Shown: positions 1-7,962, counted from the first letter of the stretch. The stretch is DNA of 49,802 nt from Acidimicrobiia bacterium (GCA_016649895.1 JAENWR010000013.1:1-49802), one strand, 5' to 3'. Translations and numbers: made by a program. Notes: a model not told the origin generated them from the letters alone.

Positions 1-59
1 GCGACCGCCGCAACCATCTCCTTCACGAGGATGCCGAAAGGCAGGTGATCCGCCGTCAT
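1..59 (-). CDS. 5' end of an unidentified gene running off the left edge
   Basis: Only about 19 codons are visible, reading from an ATG at 59 (starts MTADHLPFGILVKEM). This is too short to identify. What makes it notable is the upstream DNA: a -10-like TAGACT (67-72) lies 7 nt before the ATG, a GGGGG tract lies just before the start, and a palindrome matching the actinobacterial LexA box is at 75-88. A LexA-controlled DNA-damage gene is a reasonable inference, but the product itself is unknown. Confidence 0.5.
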   Translation of the reverse strand, partial: MTADHLPFGILVKEMVAAV

Positions 60-74
60 GCCCCCAAGTCTACC

Positions 75-88
75 CGAACGGACGTTCG
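75..88 (-). promoter_or_regulatory. Candidate LexA (SOS) box
   Basis: CGAACGGACGTTCG is a perfect inverted repeat with the GAAC-N4-GTTC core typical of actinobacterial LexA boxes. It sits 2 nt upstream of a TAGACT -10 element for the left-edge minus-strand gene. The geometry is very similar to the second box of this kind in the window, in front of alkB. Confidence 0.6.
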
Positions 89-110
89 ATGCAACGGACT
101 TTCGGACGGT

Positions 111-138
111 TTCATGGACTCGACTTCATGGACTCGAC
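111..138. repeat. Exact 14-bp tandem duplication in a promoter region
   Basis: TTCATGGACTCGAC occurs twice with no gap (111-124 and 125-138), immediately upstream of the -10 box TAGGCT (147-152) of the exporter gene starting at 159. It could be a pair of regulator half-sites or a simple replication slip. Confidence 0.7.
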
Positions 139-158
139 GTCGTCTTTAGGCTGGCGTC

Positions 159-1641
159 GTGACCCACGATGCCCGTCTCGGCGATGACCCTTCGCCCGCG
201 CTGCGCGTCGGCGAGGCCGGCGGTCGGTGGGTGCTGCTCGCCACGGTCCTCGGTTCGGGCATGACGATGCTCGACAGCACCGTCGTCAACGTGGCGCTCC
301 CACGCCTCGGCGAGGACCTCGACAGTGACTTCGTCGGCCTCCAGTGGGTCGTGAACGGCTACACGTTGGCCCTGGCCGCGCTCATCCTCCTCGGGGGTTC
401 GCTCGGTGATCGCCTTGGTCGTCGGCGAATCTTCACCATCGGGGCGGTGTGGTTCACCCTGGCGTCGTTGCTGTGTGCGTTGGCACCGTCGGTGGAGGCG
501 CTCGTCGCGGCGCGCGTGCTCCAAGGGGTCGGTGGGGCCCTGCTCACCCCAGGGAGCCTGGCCATCATCCAGGCGTCGTTCCACCCCGACGACCGGGGGT
601 CCGGCGATCGGGGCGTGGTCGGGCCTCGGCGGGGTGACCGCCGCGATCGGCCCGTTCCTCGGGGGATGGTTGGTCGATGTGGCGTCGTGGCGGTGGATCT
701 TCCTCATCAACCTCCCGCTCGGCGCGCTCGTCGTCTACGTCGCCATCGTCCACGTGTCGGAGACCAGGGACGCCGACGCGACCGGCGGCATCGACGTCGT
801 CGGCGCCGCCATCGGGGCTGTCGGTCTGGCGGTGCTCACGTGGGCGCTCATCGCGCAGGAGCCGCTCGGGATCGCGGTTGGCGCCGCCGCGCTCGTGCTG
901 TTCGTGGTCGTCGAATCCCGGGCGCGCAACCCGATGCTGGTACTGTCGATCTTCCGCTCCCGTCCGTTCTCGGCGACCAACGGCGCGACGTTCTTCATCT
1001 ACGGCGCGCTCGGGGCGTCGCTGTTCCTCGTCGGCCTGGTGCTCCAGGAGGCCATGGGGTACTCGCCGTTGGAAGCCGGCGCCGCGACCGTGCCGATCAC
1101 GCTGGTGATGCTGGTGTTCTCGGCGCCGTCGGGGCCGGTCGCGCAGCGCATCGGACCACGGATCCCCATGACGGTCGGGCCGCTCGTGATCGCGACGGGC
1201 CTCGCTCTCATGGTCCGCATCGAGCCGGGCGGCACGTATGTCGGCTCGGTCCTTCCGGCGCTGCTCGCCCTCGCGTCCGGGCTGACCGCCACCGTCGCGC
1301 CGTTGACCGCCACCGCCCTGGCCACGGTCGCCGATCGCCACACCGGGCTCGCGTCGGGGGTCAACAACGCGGTGGCTCGCACCGGTCAGCTCCTGGCGGT
1401 GGCGGTGATCCCGCTGATCGCCGGCTTCACTCCCGGCGCCGCAGTCGAGGCTGCCGCACTCGTCGAGGGGTTCCACTCCGTCTCGTTGACGGCTGCCGCT
1501 GGCGTCGTGATCGCTGCCGTGCTGGCGTGGGCGTTCGTCCCCTCCGACGCCCTCGGTGCCCCGACCGGCGAAGCCACGACGCCATACAGCTGCGGCGCCG
1601 ACGCGCCCCCACCGGTCGCCGACACGACCGAGCTGCGCTGA
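159..1641 (+). pseudogene. DHA2-family MFS drug exporter, frameshifted
   Basis: This is a proton-driven multidrug exporter of the EmrB/QacA type, with about 14 membrane segments expected and 493 residues if repaired. The first reading frame gives the N-terminal half: MLDSTVVNVALPRL in TM1, then GDRLGRRR as motif A. After about 600 the homology continues one frame over with AIGAWSGLGGVTAAIGPFLG (motif C region) and runs to the stop at 1641. Deleting one G from the G5 run at 595-599 restores a continuous protein. The GTG start at 159 follows TAGGCT (147-152) by exactly 6 nt, so the mRNA is probably leaderless. The break is either a true pseudogene or a homopolymer sequencing error; the good conservation on both sides favours an error or a very recent mutation. 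Confidence 0.85.
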
Positions 1642-1681
1642 GGGCCGGCGGCGCGCTGGCGCACGCAGGGGGCGGGGCGAC

Positions 1682-1860
1682 CTCGGTGTCACCGTCGACC
1701 GCATCAGCGGAGCCGACCGGTTCGAGACCTCGGCTGCGGTCACCAGGGCGGTGGGGAGCGCGGGCGGCGACGTGGCAGTGGTGCGGGGCTGGGACGTGCG
1801 TCCGGGCGATGGCTTCGTCGATGCCCTGTCGGCGGCGTCGCTCGGCATGGTCGGGTCGAC
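1682..1860 (+). pseudogene. Remnant of a cell wall-binding repeat 2 (CWB2) protein
   Basis: One frame reads RISGADRFETSAAVTRAVGS followed by VAVVRGWDVRPGDGFVDALS. This matches the start and middle of a CWB2 repeat (typically RIxGxDRYxTAxxIS ... VYVATGxxFPDALS). No start codon, signal peptide or further repeats are attached, and the similarity fades after about 1860. The fragment lies between the exporter and a convergent gene. It is best read as a decayed piece of a surface-anchored protein. Confidence 0.6.
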
Positions 1861-1914
1861 GGTCGGCCGGATCGGTCCCGACCAGACGACCGGCGCCCCA
1901 TTGCCGGGACCGCT

Positions 1915-2388
1915 TCACATCTCGGTCTCGATCTCCGGGTCGAGCGTCTCGGGCGGTCGGCGTTCGTGCGCCGGCCGCCCGGGGCTGATCCTGCTGTCCT
2001 TCAGCTCCGACTCGAACACGTGGCGGCGCCCAGCCACCAGCTCGTCGCGCACCCGGCGCTCGGCCGCGGTGACCGCCTCGAAGTAGGTGCGGTCGAACTC
2101 CTCGACCACCTGGAACGTCCACCGGCCGTCGAGCACGTTGCGGCCGACGATCTCCTGGTCGAGCATCCGGGCGAGCTCGTCGTGGCCGGCGCCGACGAGC
2201 ATCTCGGCGGCGTCGCCGACGAGGATGTCGACACGACCCAGCAGCTGGTGGAACGAGTACAGGTGGCCCCGTGCCCGGATGAGGTACTCGTAGGCCTCGC
2301 CGAGCTTGCCGACCGCCTCGACGGTGTCATCGGTGGTGCCGGGTGGTCGTGCGTGGTTCGAGGGGTCGGTGGGGTCGGCGACGGTCAT
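1915..2388 (-). CDS. Conserved hypothetical protein, 157 aa
   Basis: The ATG at 2388 has GAGGAA about 6 nt upstream. The protein is soluble, charged and mostly helical in appearance. The middle (LIRARGHLYSFHQLLGRVDI ... MLVGAGHDELARML) and the region RTYFEAVTAAERRVRDELVA resemble small actinobacterial proteins of unknown function. There are no membrane segments or recognisable catalytic motifs. It has the same orientation as the following exporter gene, 111 nt downstream, but is not clearly in one operon with it. Confidence 0.65.
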   Translation of the reverse strand: MTVADPTDPSNHARPPGTTDDTVEAVGKLGEAYEYLIRARGHLYSFHQLLGRVDILVGDAAEMLVGAGHDELARMLDQEIVGRNVLDGRWTFQVVEEFDRTYFEAVTAAERRVRDELVAGRRHVFESELKDSRISPGRPAHERRPPETLDPEIETEM

Positions 2389-2499
2389 CGGGGTTCCTCG
2401 GTGGGTTGCAGATCGGTCGCCCGCTACCCGGCAGCGCCATGGCCCGAACGCGCGGCGAGGGGCCGTGGGGCCCCTCGCCTCGTCACGACCGTCGTCCGT

Positions 2500-4118
2500 T
2501 CATGCGCCGACCAGGGAGTCCTCCAGGTCGGCGTCGAGGGCGTCCTCGGCCGCGAGGTCGGACAGCCGTGGCCCGCGCATCACCAGGTACACGAAGGTCA
2601 CCGCGGCGAGACCGACGCCGAACCACATCGAGACCTGCCAGCCGTCGACGAGGGCGAGCCGTGCCATGGCCGCCACCGGAGCGTCGGCGCCGAGGGCGGG
2701 GGCGGCCGCAAAGGCGGCGCCGATGCCCTCCTCGACCTGGTGGGCCAGCTCGTCGGGCAGGCCCCCGGTGGCGTCGGACACGCTGGCGCGGTAGCCGGCG
2801 CTGACGAACGAGCCGAGGAGGGCGATGCCGATGGCGCCGCCGAGCTCGCGGACTGTGTCGTTGAGCGCCGACGCGACGCCCTGCTTGGCGGCCGGCAGCG
2901 ACTCGGTGATCACCGTGGTCGAGGGGCTCATGCACAGGCCGATGCCGGTCGAGAGCACCAGCAGGCCTGGGATCACGCTCCAGTACCCTCCCTCGGCCGA
3001 CACCATCACGGCGAGCAGCAGGAGGCCGAGGCCGAAGAGCGCCACCCGGCGGCGAGGACGGTTCGGGTCCCGATCTTCTGGGCGATCACCGGCGCCACCG
3101 CTGAGAGCGGCATCATCAGGACCACCATCGGCAGGAGCGCCGCGGCCGACTTCAGGGCCGAGTACCCCAACACCGCCTGGGTGAACTGCGGCAGGACGAG
3201 GAACACGCCGAACATCACGGCGAACACGATGAGGAGGGTGAGCGAGCCGGCGGCCAGACCGCGGTGGGCGAAGAGCCGGATGTCAAGGAGAGGCTGGTCC
3301 TGGCGCAGCTCCCAGACCACGAACGCCGCCAGGGCGGTCAGGCCGATGCCAAGTCCGCCGGCAGCGAGCGGGTCGCTCCACCCGCGCTCGGGCCCCTCGT
3401 GGATCCCGAGGACGATGAAGCCGATGGCGAGGGCCGACAGCACCGAGCCGACGGTGTCGAACCGCCCGGCCTGGTCTTCGCGGGAGTCGGACACGGCCCG
3501 CAGGGTCATGGCCATCGATCCGAGGGCGAACAGAACCGGCATGGCGAAGAGCCACGGCCAGGTGAGGTAGTCGACGATGAACGACGAGACGAACAAACCG
3601 AGGATGCCGCCGGCGCCCGCGAACCCCGACCAGATGCCGACGGCTCGTGCTCGTTGCTCGCCCGGGAAGCTCGAGGTGATCACCGACAGGGTCACCGGCA
3701 TGATCATCGCGGCGGCGATCCCCGACAGGATCCGGGCCGCGAGCAGCATCCCGGTGCCCGGAGCCAGTCCCGCCATGATGTTGGCGCCGATGAACAGGGC
3801 GAGCCCGCCGAGCAGGATCGGCTTGCGGCCCCACCTGTCGCCGATGGCGCCGATCGGCAGGAGGAGCGCGGCGAGGGCCATCGTGTAGCCGTTGATGATC
3901 CACAGCAGCTGGTTCTGCGAGGCTCCGAGGTCGATGGCCAGGTCCTGCTGGGCGACGTTGAGGCCCGACACGGAGGCGACGACCGCGATGAGCGCGGCGC
4001 ACATGGCGATGAGGATCTGGCGCTGGCGCTTGGGGTCGGTGACGAGCTGGGCCAGGTGCTCGCTGTGGTGCGCGGCGTCAGGGGGTGCGGCGGCGCCCGG
4101 CGCGGAGATGGCAGACAT
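2500..4118 (-). pseudogene. Second DHA2-family MFS exporter, frameshifted
   Basis: The N-terminal part (start 4118) contains SGLNVAQQDLAIDLGAS, GDRWGRKPILLGG (motif A) and AVGIWSGFAGAGGILGLFVS. It then loses frame near 3045. The C-terminal part, with ALFGLGLLLLAVMVSAEGGY and the later TM helices, continues in another frame to the stop at 2500. Adding one G to the run at 3045-3047 (CCC on the plus strand) joins them into about 539 residues. It faces a TetR gene across a palindromic operator, the standard layout of a repressor-controlled efflux pump. As with the first exporter, a sequencing error in a G run is a real alternative to gene death. Confidence 0.85.
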
Positions 4119-4137
4119 CTGGGTTCCTGGAAGTGGA

Positions 4138-4166
4138 GAACAGTACGAAACGGTACGGTACTGTTC
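4138..4166. promoter_or_regulatory. TetR-family operator, 29-bp inverted repeat
   Basis: GAACAGTAC (4138-4146) and GTACTGTTC (4158-4166) are perfect 9-bp arms around an 11-bp spacer that itself contains a GGTAC element. The site ends at the base before the tetR start codon, within the 48-nt gap to the divergent exporter. A repressor bound here would cover the promoters and starts of both genes. A TACGGT -10 candidate (4154-4159) lies inside it. Confidence 0.75.
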
Positions 4167-4799
4167 ATGGCATCGATCGCACCACGTGAACAGGTGAGAC
4201 AGTCGTCACCTCCCGATGCGGCGCCTGGCGTCGACCCGCGGGTCGCTCGCACCCGGGCCGCGGTGCTGCGGGTCGCCACCGATCTTCTGGTCGAGGGGGG
4301 TGCCCCCGCCGTCACCATCGAGGCCATCGTGGCCCGTTCGGGCGTCGCCAAGTCGACGATCTACCGCCACTGGGACACGCGAGACGACGTGCTGCTCGAG
4401 GTGATCGCCAACTGTGCCCCTCGCATCGAGGCGCCCGACGAGTCGCTCGACTTCGAGGGCTCGCTCCGCGCCTTTGTCGCTGCTCTCCGCCGGACCCTCG
4501 ACGATCCCGACTGGGCCAGGGTGCTGCCGGCGCTGCTCGCGCTCCGCACGCAGAGCCATGGCATCGCCGACCTCGAGCAACGCATAGAGAAGCGACAGGA
4601 GGACGCCGTCGAGGTCGTGCTCCGCCGGGGGATGGCCGAGGGTCGACTCGCCCCCGACGTCGACCTCGACCAGGCGACGGCCCTCCTCGTGGGGCCGCTC
4701 CTGTTCGCCGTCCTCATGGACAAGCCTGCGGTCGACGAGGCGCTCTGCGATCGAGTGGTCGATGCGTTCCTGGGCACGTTCGCTCCGGACACGGGCTGA
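4167..4799 (+). CDS. TetR/AcrR-family transcriptional repressor
   Basis: 210 residues. The N-terminal helix-turn-helix is clear: TRAAVLRVATDLLVEGGAPA then VTIEAIVARSGVAKSTIYRH, with the recognition helix SGVAKSTIYRHW. The remaining two thirds is the ligand/dimer domain. ATG 4167 is chosen because the DNA-binding domain begins about 30 residues later and the operator palindrome ends exactly before it. An upstream in-frame extension would read through the divergent exporter. It probably represses itself and the exporter at 2500-4118, responding to a substrate of the pump. Confidence 0.9.
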   Translation: MASIAPREQVRQSSPPDAAPGVDPRVARTRAAVLRVATDLLVEGGAPAVTIEAIVARSGVAKSTIYRHWDTRDDVLLEVIANCAPRIEAPDESLDFEGSLRAFVAALRRTLDDPDWARVLPALLALRTQSHGIADLEQRIEKRQEDAVEVVLRRGMAEGRLAPDVDLDQATALLVGPLLFAVLMDKPAVDEALCDRVVDAFLGTFAPDTG

Positions 4800-4864
4800 C
4801 CGCATGTCACCGTTCGAGATGACCTACAACTCGGAGGATCGACCATCGTCGACGACAGCAGCTG

Positions 4865-5221
4865 CTACCGCTGCATCGTCGGCTTGACCGGGAACTTGAC
4901 CGGGAACTTGACCGGGAACTTGACCGGGAACTTGAACGGGAACTTGAACGGTACGTCGTCCTCGGTGCGAGGCTCAGCGCCTTCGAGCATCTCGGCCCAA
5001 TCCCCTGGCTCCAGGACACACAGCCGCGGGAGCTTGCGGATCTGCTCCTGTGCGCGTTCCCAGTCGGGACAAGGGGTGCGTTCCTCCAGCGTAGCATCGG
5101 CTGCCTCGATCACCGCTGCAAGCACGGTCGGGTCGTCGCTGAGCTGGTCGATCGCTGCTCGGATCAGCGCCGCAGCGCTGACCCTGGACTCGTAGGCCTG
5201 CTCTTTGATCCACCGCGGCAA
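4865..5221 (-). CDS. Small ribbon-helix-helix-like protein with an FPVK repeat tail
   Basis: The TTG at 5221 has AGAGG 4 nt upstream, giving 118 residues. The N-terminus (LPRWIKEQAYESRVSAAALI) resembles the helical half of CopG/RHH antitoxin-like regulators, although the usual beta strand before it is not evident, so the gene may be 5'-truncated. The C-terminus is a run of FPFK/FPVK tetrapeptides encoded by a 12-bp DNA repeat, followed by PTMQR. No toxin partner is visible. An in-frame extension further upstream would be translated tRNA-Pro sequence and is not credible. Confidence 0.4.
   Translation of the reverse strand: MPRWIKEQAYESRVSAAALIRAAIDQLSDDPTVLAAVIEAADATLEERTPCPDWERAQEQIRKLPRLCVLEPGDWAEMLEGAEPRTEDDVPFKFPFKFPVKFPVKFPVKFPVKPTMQR
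4884..4951. repeat. 12-bp minisatellite
   Basis: There are four exact copies of TTGACCGGGAAC (4884-4931), then TTGAACGGGAAC (4932-4943) and a partial TTGAACGG (4944-4951). The 12-bp unit preserves reading frame, and on the minus strand each unit encodes FPVK or FPFK. Copy number could vary between strains without disrupting the gene. Confidence 0.9.
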
Positions 5222-5235
5222 CGATCCTCTGCGGG

Positions 5236-5275
5236 AAGCTGAAGGCCCGGACCCTGCGGGCCGGGCCTTCAGCTT
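5236..5275 (-). terminator. Strong hairpin terminator after tRNA-Pro
   Basis: AAGCTGAAGGCCCGG (5236-5250) pairs perfectly with CCGGGCCTTCAGCTT (5261-5275), giving a 15-bp stem and a 10-nt loop. It is 34 nt past the tRNA 3' end on the same strand. It has no long U tract, as is common in high-GC actinobacteria. Confidence 0.8.
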
Positions 5276-5309
5276 GGAACTCTGATCCCGATCTCGGGGT
5301 GAGACCACA

Positions 5310-5386
5310 TGGTCGGGTAGGCGGGATTTGAACCCACGACCTCCTCGTCCCGAACGAGGCGCGCTACCAAGCTGCGCCACTACCCG
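5310..5386 (-). tRNA. tRNA-Pro (anticodon CGG)
   Basis: On the minus strand the acceptor stem CGGGTAG pairs with CTACCCG, followed by discriminator A and an encoded CCA (5312-5310). The anticodon arm CCTCG-TTCGGGA-CGAGG has the CGG anticodon. The T arm GTGGG-TTCAAAT-CCCGC and a D arm with GGTAGCGC are intact. All helices fold, so it should be functional and decode CCG. Confidence 0.97.
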
Positions 5387-5472
5387 ATGCGCCGGACCAA
5401 GCCCGGCGGACTCGCGAGGCTACCCGACGATCGGCCCGCTCCGCCAAGGCGATCGAGCGCGGAGATCCCCGC

Positions 5473-5880
5473 TCAGGTGCGGGCGACCGGCGCCGGCGCG
5501 TCGTCCCACGTGCCGCCGCTGAGGAGAGCTGCCGTCGCTCGGCGGATCCGGAACGAGTCGAGCGGCTTCACCAGCCAACCGTCGGCACCCGACGTGCCCG
5601 CCAGCCACCTGTCGTCGGCCCGGTCGAGCAGCAGCAGGACCTGCACGTCGTCGATACGACCGGCGCCCACCTCGTTGCGGATCGCGTGGCAGGTGGCGAT
5701 CCCGCCCATGTTGCCGATCTGGAGGTCGAGGACGACGAGGTCGGGCTTCACCGAGGTGATGGCGTCGACCACCTCGGCGCCCCGCCGCACCCGCGACACG
5801 ATCGTGTCGGGGTCGGTGAGGGCGGCGTCGATGTCGTCGCGGATCCAGTCGGCGTCGGTGGCGAGCAGCACGTGGGGCAC
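5473..5880 (-). CDS. Single-domain response regulator (receiver domain only)
   Basis: 135 residues. The protein starts MPHVLLATDADWI with acidic residues D9/D11, has the phospho-acceptor D52 in LVVLDLQIGNMGG and the conserved lysine K105 in GWLVKPLD. There is no output domain. The usual Thr/Ser switch residue appears replaced in VLLLLDRADD, so signalling may be atypical. The GTG start at 5880 lies 6 nt after a TAGCCT -10 box (plus-strand 5887-5892), suggesting a leaderless transcript. It is divergent from a STAS-domain gene, so the two may belong to one regulatory circuit, but no kinase is nearby. Confidence 0.8.
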   Translation of the reverse strand: MPHVLLATDADWIRDDIDAALTDPDTIVSRVRRGAEVVDAITSVKPDLVVLDLQIGNMGGIATCHAIRNEVGAGRIDDVQVLLLLDRADDRWLAGTSGADGWLVKPLDSFRIRRATAALLSGGTWDDAPAPVART

Positions 5881-6009
5881 GATCGGAGGCTACCCGGCCG
5901 TCACCGCGCGACTCCATCCGCGTGGCGCGACGAGGGCACGGCGTGCGTCCTTGCGCCGTTGGGCACCATGGGCAAGGCTCGTCCCGCGTCGACCAGGGGA
6001 GACTGTGCA

Positions 6010-6363
6010 GTGCTCGAGATCCAGATCGAGGAGGCCACGAATCACACGATCTGCCGGCCCGTCGGAGAGCTCGATGCCTACACCGTGGGGCAGTTCCGAG
6101 AGGCGCTCGGCGACCTTGCCTCGGCCGGTCGTCTCCTGATCGACCTGTCCGAGGTGCCGTTCATGGATTCGGCGGGCCTCGGTGCTCTCATCGGCGGCAT
6201 CCGGCGGGCCCGTGAGGCCGGCGGCGAGGTAGCTGTGGCCTGCAGCCGACCCACGCTCACCCGTCTGCTGCACACCACCGGGTTCGACCGCATCGTCCCG
6301 GTCACCGAGACCATCGACGACGCCGTCGCGGCCTTGGCCGAGGCGGCCGACCCCACCAGCTGA
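6010..6363 (+). CDS. STAS-domain anti-sigma factor antagonist
   Basis: 117 residues, SpoIIAA/RsbV type. The hallmark is VPFMDSAGLGALIGG, with S54 the predicted phosphorylation site used in partner switching with an anti-sigma kinase. The GTG start at 6010 has AGGGGAG (5996-6002) upstream. No cognate kinase is next to it; an RsbW-like kinase sits at 45.8 kb beside a different STAS gene. The last 90 bp are duplicated about 500 bp downstream. Confidence 0.88.
   Translation: MLEIQIEEATNHTICRPVGELDAYTVGQFREALGDLASAGRLLIDLSEVPFMDSAGLGALIGGIRRAREAGGEVAVACSRPTLTRLLHTTGFDRIVPVTETIDDAVAALAEAADPTS
6255..6344 (+). repeat. 90-bp direct repeat, copy A (3' end of the STAS gene)
   Basis: This segment recurs at 6756-6845 with two substitutions (88 of 90 bases identical, offset 501). 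It is the intact copy, within the STAS coding sequence. Confidence 0.9.
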
Positions 6364-6569
6364 CGAGACCACCGGGCCGCTGCACGACCTACCTCGACGA
6401 GCTTGACCTGGTGGCGCCCGAACCGCCGGCTGCGATCGATAGCGATGCGTTCATGGTCGCCGAGGAGACCGCCCACGAACACGGCCTCACGTCGCTCGCC
6501 GACCTGGCCGACTCGATGCGATGCAATCGTCTCGGCCGCCTTGCCGCTGCCCCTCTGGCACCCCCCGTC
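6364..6569. other. Gap after the STAS gene, no convincing gene
   Basis: One plus-strand frame from 6411 reads MAPEPPAAIDSDAFMVAEET then HEHGLTSLADLADSM, which has protein-like composition. It runs straight into the hairpin repeats, has no clear ribosome binding site and matches nothing I recognise. It may be a gene fragment left by the rearrangement that made the STAS duplication. Confidence 0.35.
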
Positions 6570-6733
6570 GGGGACGATCCGCGTGCTCTGGTGTGCACGA
6601 TCGTCCCCAACGCCGCGCACCTCGCAGGGTTGGGGACGATCCGCGTGCTCTGGTGTGCACGATCGTCCCCGACGCTCGCGCACCTCGCAGGGTTGGAGAC
6701 GATCCGCGTGCTCTGGTGTGCACGATCGTCCCC
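6570..6733. repeat. Three tandem hairpin repeats (REP-like)
   Basis: Three 39-bp copies (6570-6608, 6632-6670, 6695-6733) each begin GGGGACGATC (GGAGACGATC in copy 3) and end GATCGTCCCC, perfect inverted arms in copies 1 and 2. An inner GTGC/GCAC pair extends each fold. Copies are separated by nearly identical 23-24 nt linkers ending CGCACCTCGCAGGGTT, so the real unit is 62-63 bp. There are no genes and no cas proteins. They resemble dispersed palindromic elements amplified in tandem. Confidence 0.88.
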
Positions 6734-6755
6734 GACGCTGGCGGGTGCCGCTGAA

Positions 6756-6864
6756 GCTCACCCGTCTGCTGCACACCACCGGGTTCGACCGAATCGTCCC
6801 GGTCACCGAGACCATCGACGAGGCCGTCGCGGCCTTGGCCGAGGCCGGCGAAGCGAGCAGCTGA
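6756..6864 (+). pseudogene. STAS gene 3' fragment, repeat copy B
   Basis: This reads LTRLLHTTGFDRIVPVTETI and on to a TGA at 6864. It copies the last third of the STAS protein at 6010-6363, and 6756-6845 matches 6255-6344 at 88 of 90 bases. The 5' two thirds, including the phosphorylatable serine, are missing and replaced by the hairpin repeats. The high identity implies a recent or gene-converted duplication. Confidence 0.85.
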
Positions 6865-6870
6865 GGGCGA

Positions 6871-7962
6871 TCAGGCCCGGCCGACGAGGTGCCTGGCGAT
6901 CTGTTCGAGGCCGCCGATGTCGTGGACGTCGGTCCCGAGGATCGGCACCAAGGTGACCGACACCGCGGCCACCTCGGCCACGGTCGCATCGAGCTGCGAC
7001 CGTTCGTGGTCGGCCGCCACGCACTGCTCCACCAAGGTGTCGCACAAGAACGCCAGGTCGGTTCCGCGATGTTGGGCTGACATGGTCCGGAAGCGATCAG
7101 CGGGTCCGTCGATCGGGCGGGGCTGCACCCGGTTCACCACGAGCCCACGCACCACCATGTCGCGCTGGCGGAGCTGAGCGGCGAACCACGCCGCCTCCTC
7201 GAGCGTGTCGCGGCGTGGCGAGGTCACGAGCACGAACGCGGTCGTCTCCTCTCGGAAGAGCGCCGCCACCTCGACAGCGCGCTGGCGGAAGCCGTCCTCG
7301 AGCCCCTCGAAGGCTCGGAAGAACTCGATGGCGTCGTCGACCACCGCGCCGCCAGCCACCTTCGACACCGTGCGAACGAAGGCCGCCGTGGCCACACCCA
7401 CCGCACGGCCCATCCGCCTGCTCGGAGTGACGAGCATGCGGTAGAGCCGGTGGTCGAGGAACCGGCTGAGGGTGTGCGGGGCCTCGATCACGTCGAGAGC
7501 GTTGCGAGTGGGTGGGGTGTCGACCACGACCAGGTCGAAGCGCGGGTCGCCGTGGAGCTGGTGGAGCTTCTCGGTGGCCATGTACTCCTGGGTGCCCGAG
7601 AGCGAGCTGACCATGTTGCGGTAGAAGCCATTGGCGAGGATGCGGTCGGCCTGCTCGGGAGTCGCATGCCGGGTGACGAGAGCGTCGAAGGTCGCCTGGG
7701 TGTCGAGCATCGCCGCCCAGAGCTCGCCCGGCCACGGCCCGTCGATCAGCTGGGGTTCGTCGGTGAGGCCGCCGGGCCCGAGACCGAGCGCATCGGCCAG
7801 CCGTCGGGCCGGGTCGATCGTGACCACCACGACGCGCCGCCCCGACCGGGCGCCGGCAAGGGCGATCGCCGCCGCGGTCGTGGTCTTGCCCACACCGCCC
7901 GATCCGGCCGAGATGAGCACGGTCGAGGCGGCGATGACGTCGCCGAGGTGCTCGCTCGTCAC
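6871..7962 (-). CDS. ArsA/GET3-family ATPase, second of a pair
   Basis: 363 residues from GTG 7962, whose first bases overlap the TGA of the upstream paralogue (GTGA). Walker A GSGGVGKTT is at residues 20-28. The signature ATPase aspartates appear in VVVTIDPARRLADALG and LVVVDTPPTRNALD. Actinobacteria commonly carry two adjacent ArsA-like ATPases near a whiB gene, as at the Mycobacterium tuberculosis Rv3679-Rv3680 locus. They are annotated as anion-transporting ATPases, but arsenite transport is unproven. This pair probably forms a heterodimer. Confidence 0.9.
   Translation of the reverse strand: MTSEHLGDVIAASTVLISAGSGGVGKTTTAAAIALAGARSGRRVVVVTIDPARRLADALGLGPGGLTDEPQLIDGPWPGELWAAMLDTQATFDALVTRHATPEQADRILANGFYRNMVSSLSGTQEYMATEKLHQLHGDPRFDLVVVDTPPTRNALDVIEAPHTLSRFLDHRLYRMLVTPSRRMGRAVGVATAAFVRTVSKVAGGAVVDDAIEFFRAFEGLEDGFRQRAVEVAALFREETTAFVLVTSPRRDTLEEAAWFAAQLRQRDMVVRGLVVNRVQPRPIDGPADRFRTMSAQHRGTDLAFLCDTLVEQCVAADHERSQLDATVAEVAAVSVTLVPILGTDVHDIGGLEQIARHLVGRA

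Noticed and set aside
3264-4166. Long in-frame extension in front of the TetR gene
   Set aside because: It runs antisense through the exporter and across the operator; the TetR domain fits a start at 4167.
5222-5380. Upstream extension of the RHH-like gene from an ATG at 5380
   Set aside because: The extra residues are the translation of tRNA-Pro and its terminator hairpin.
6570-6733. CRISPR-like array
   Set aside because: Only three units, the 23-24-nt linkers are almost identical rather than unique, each unit is itself a hairpin and no cas gene is present.
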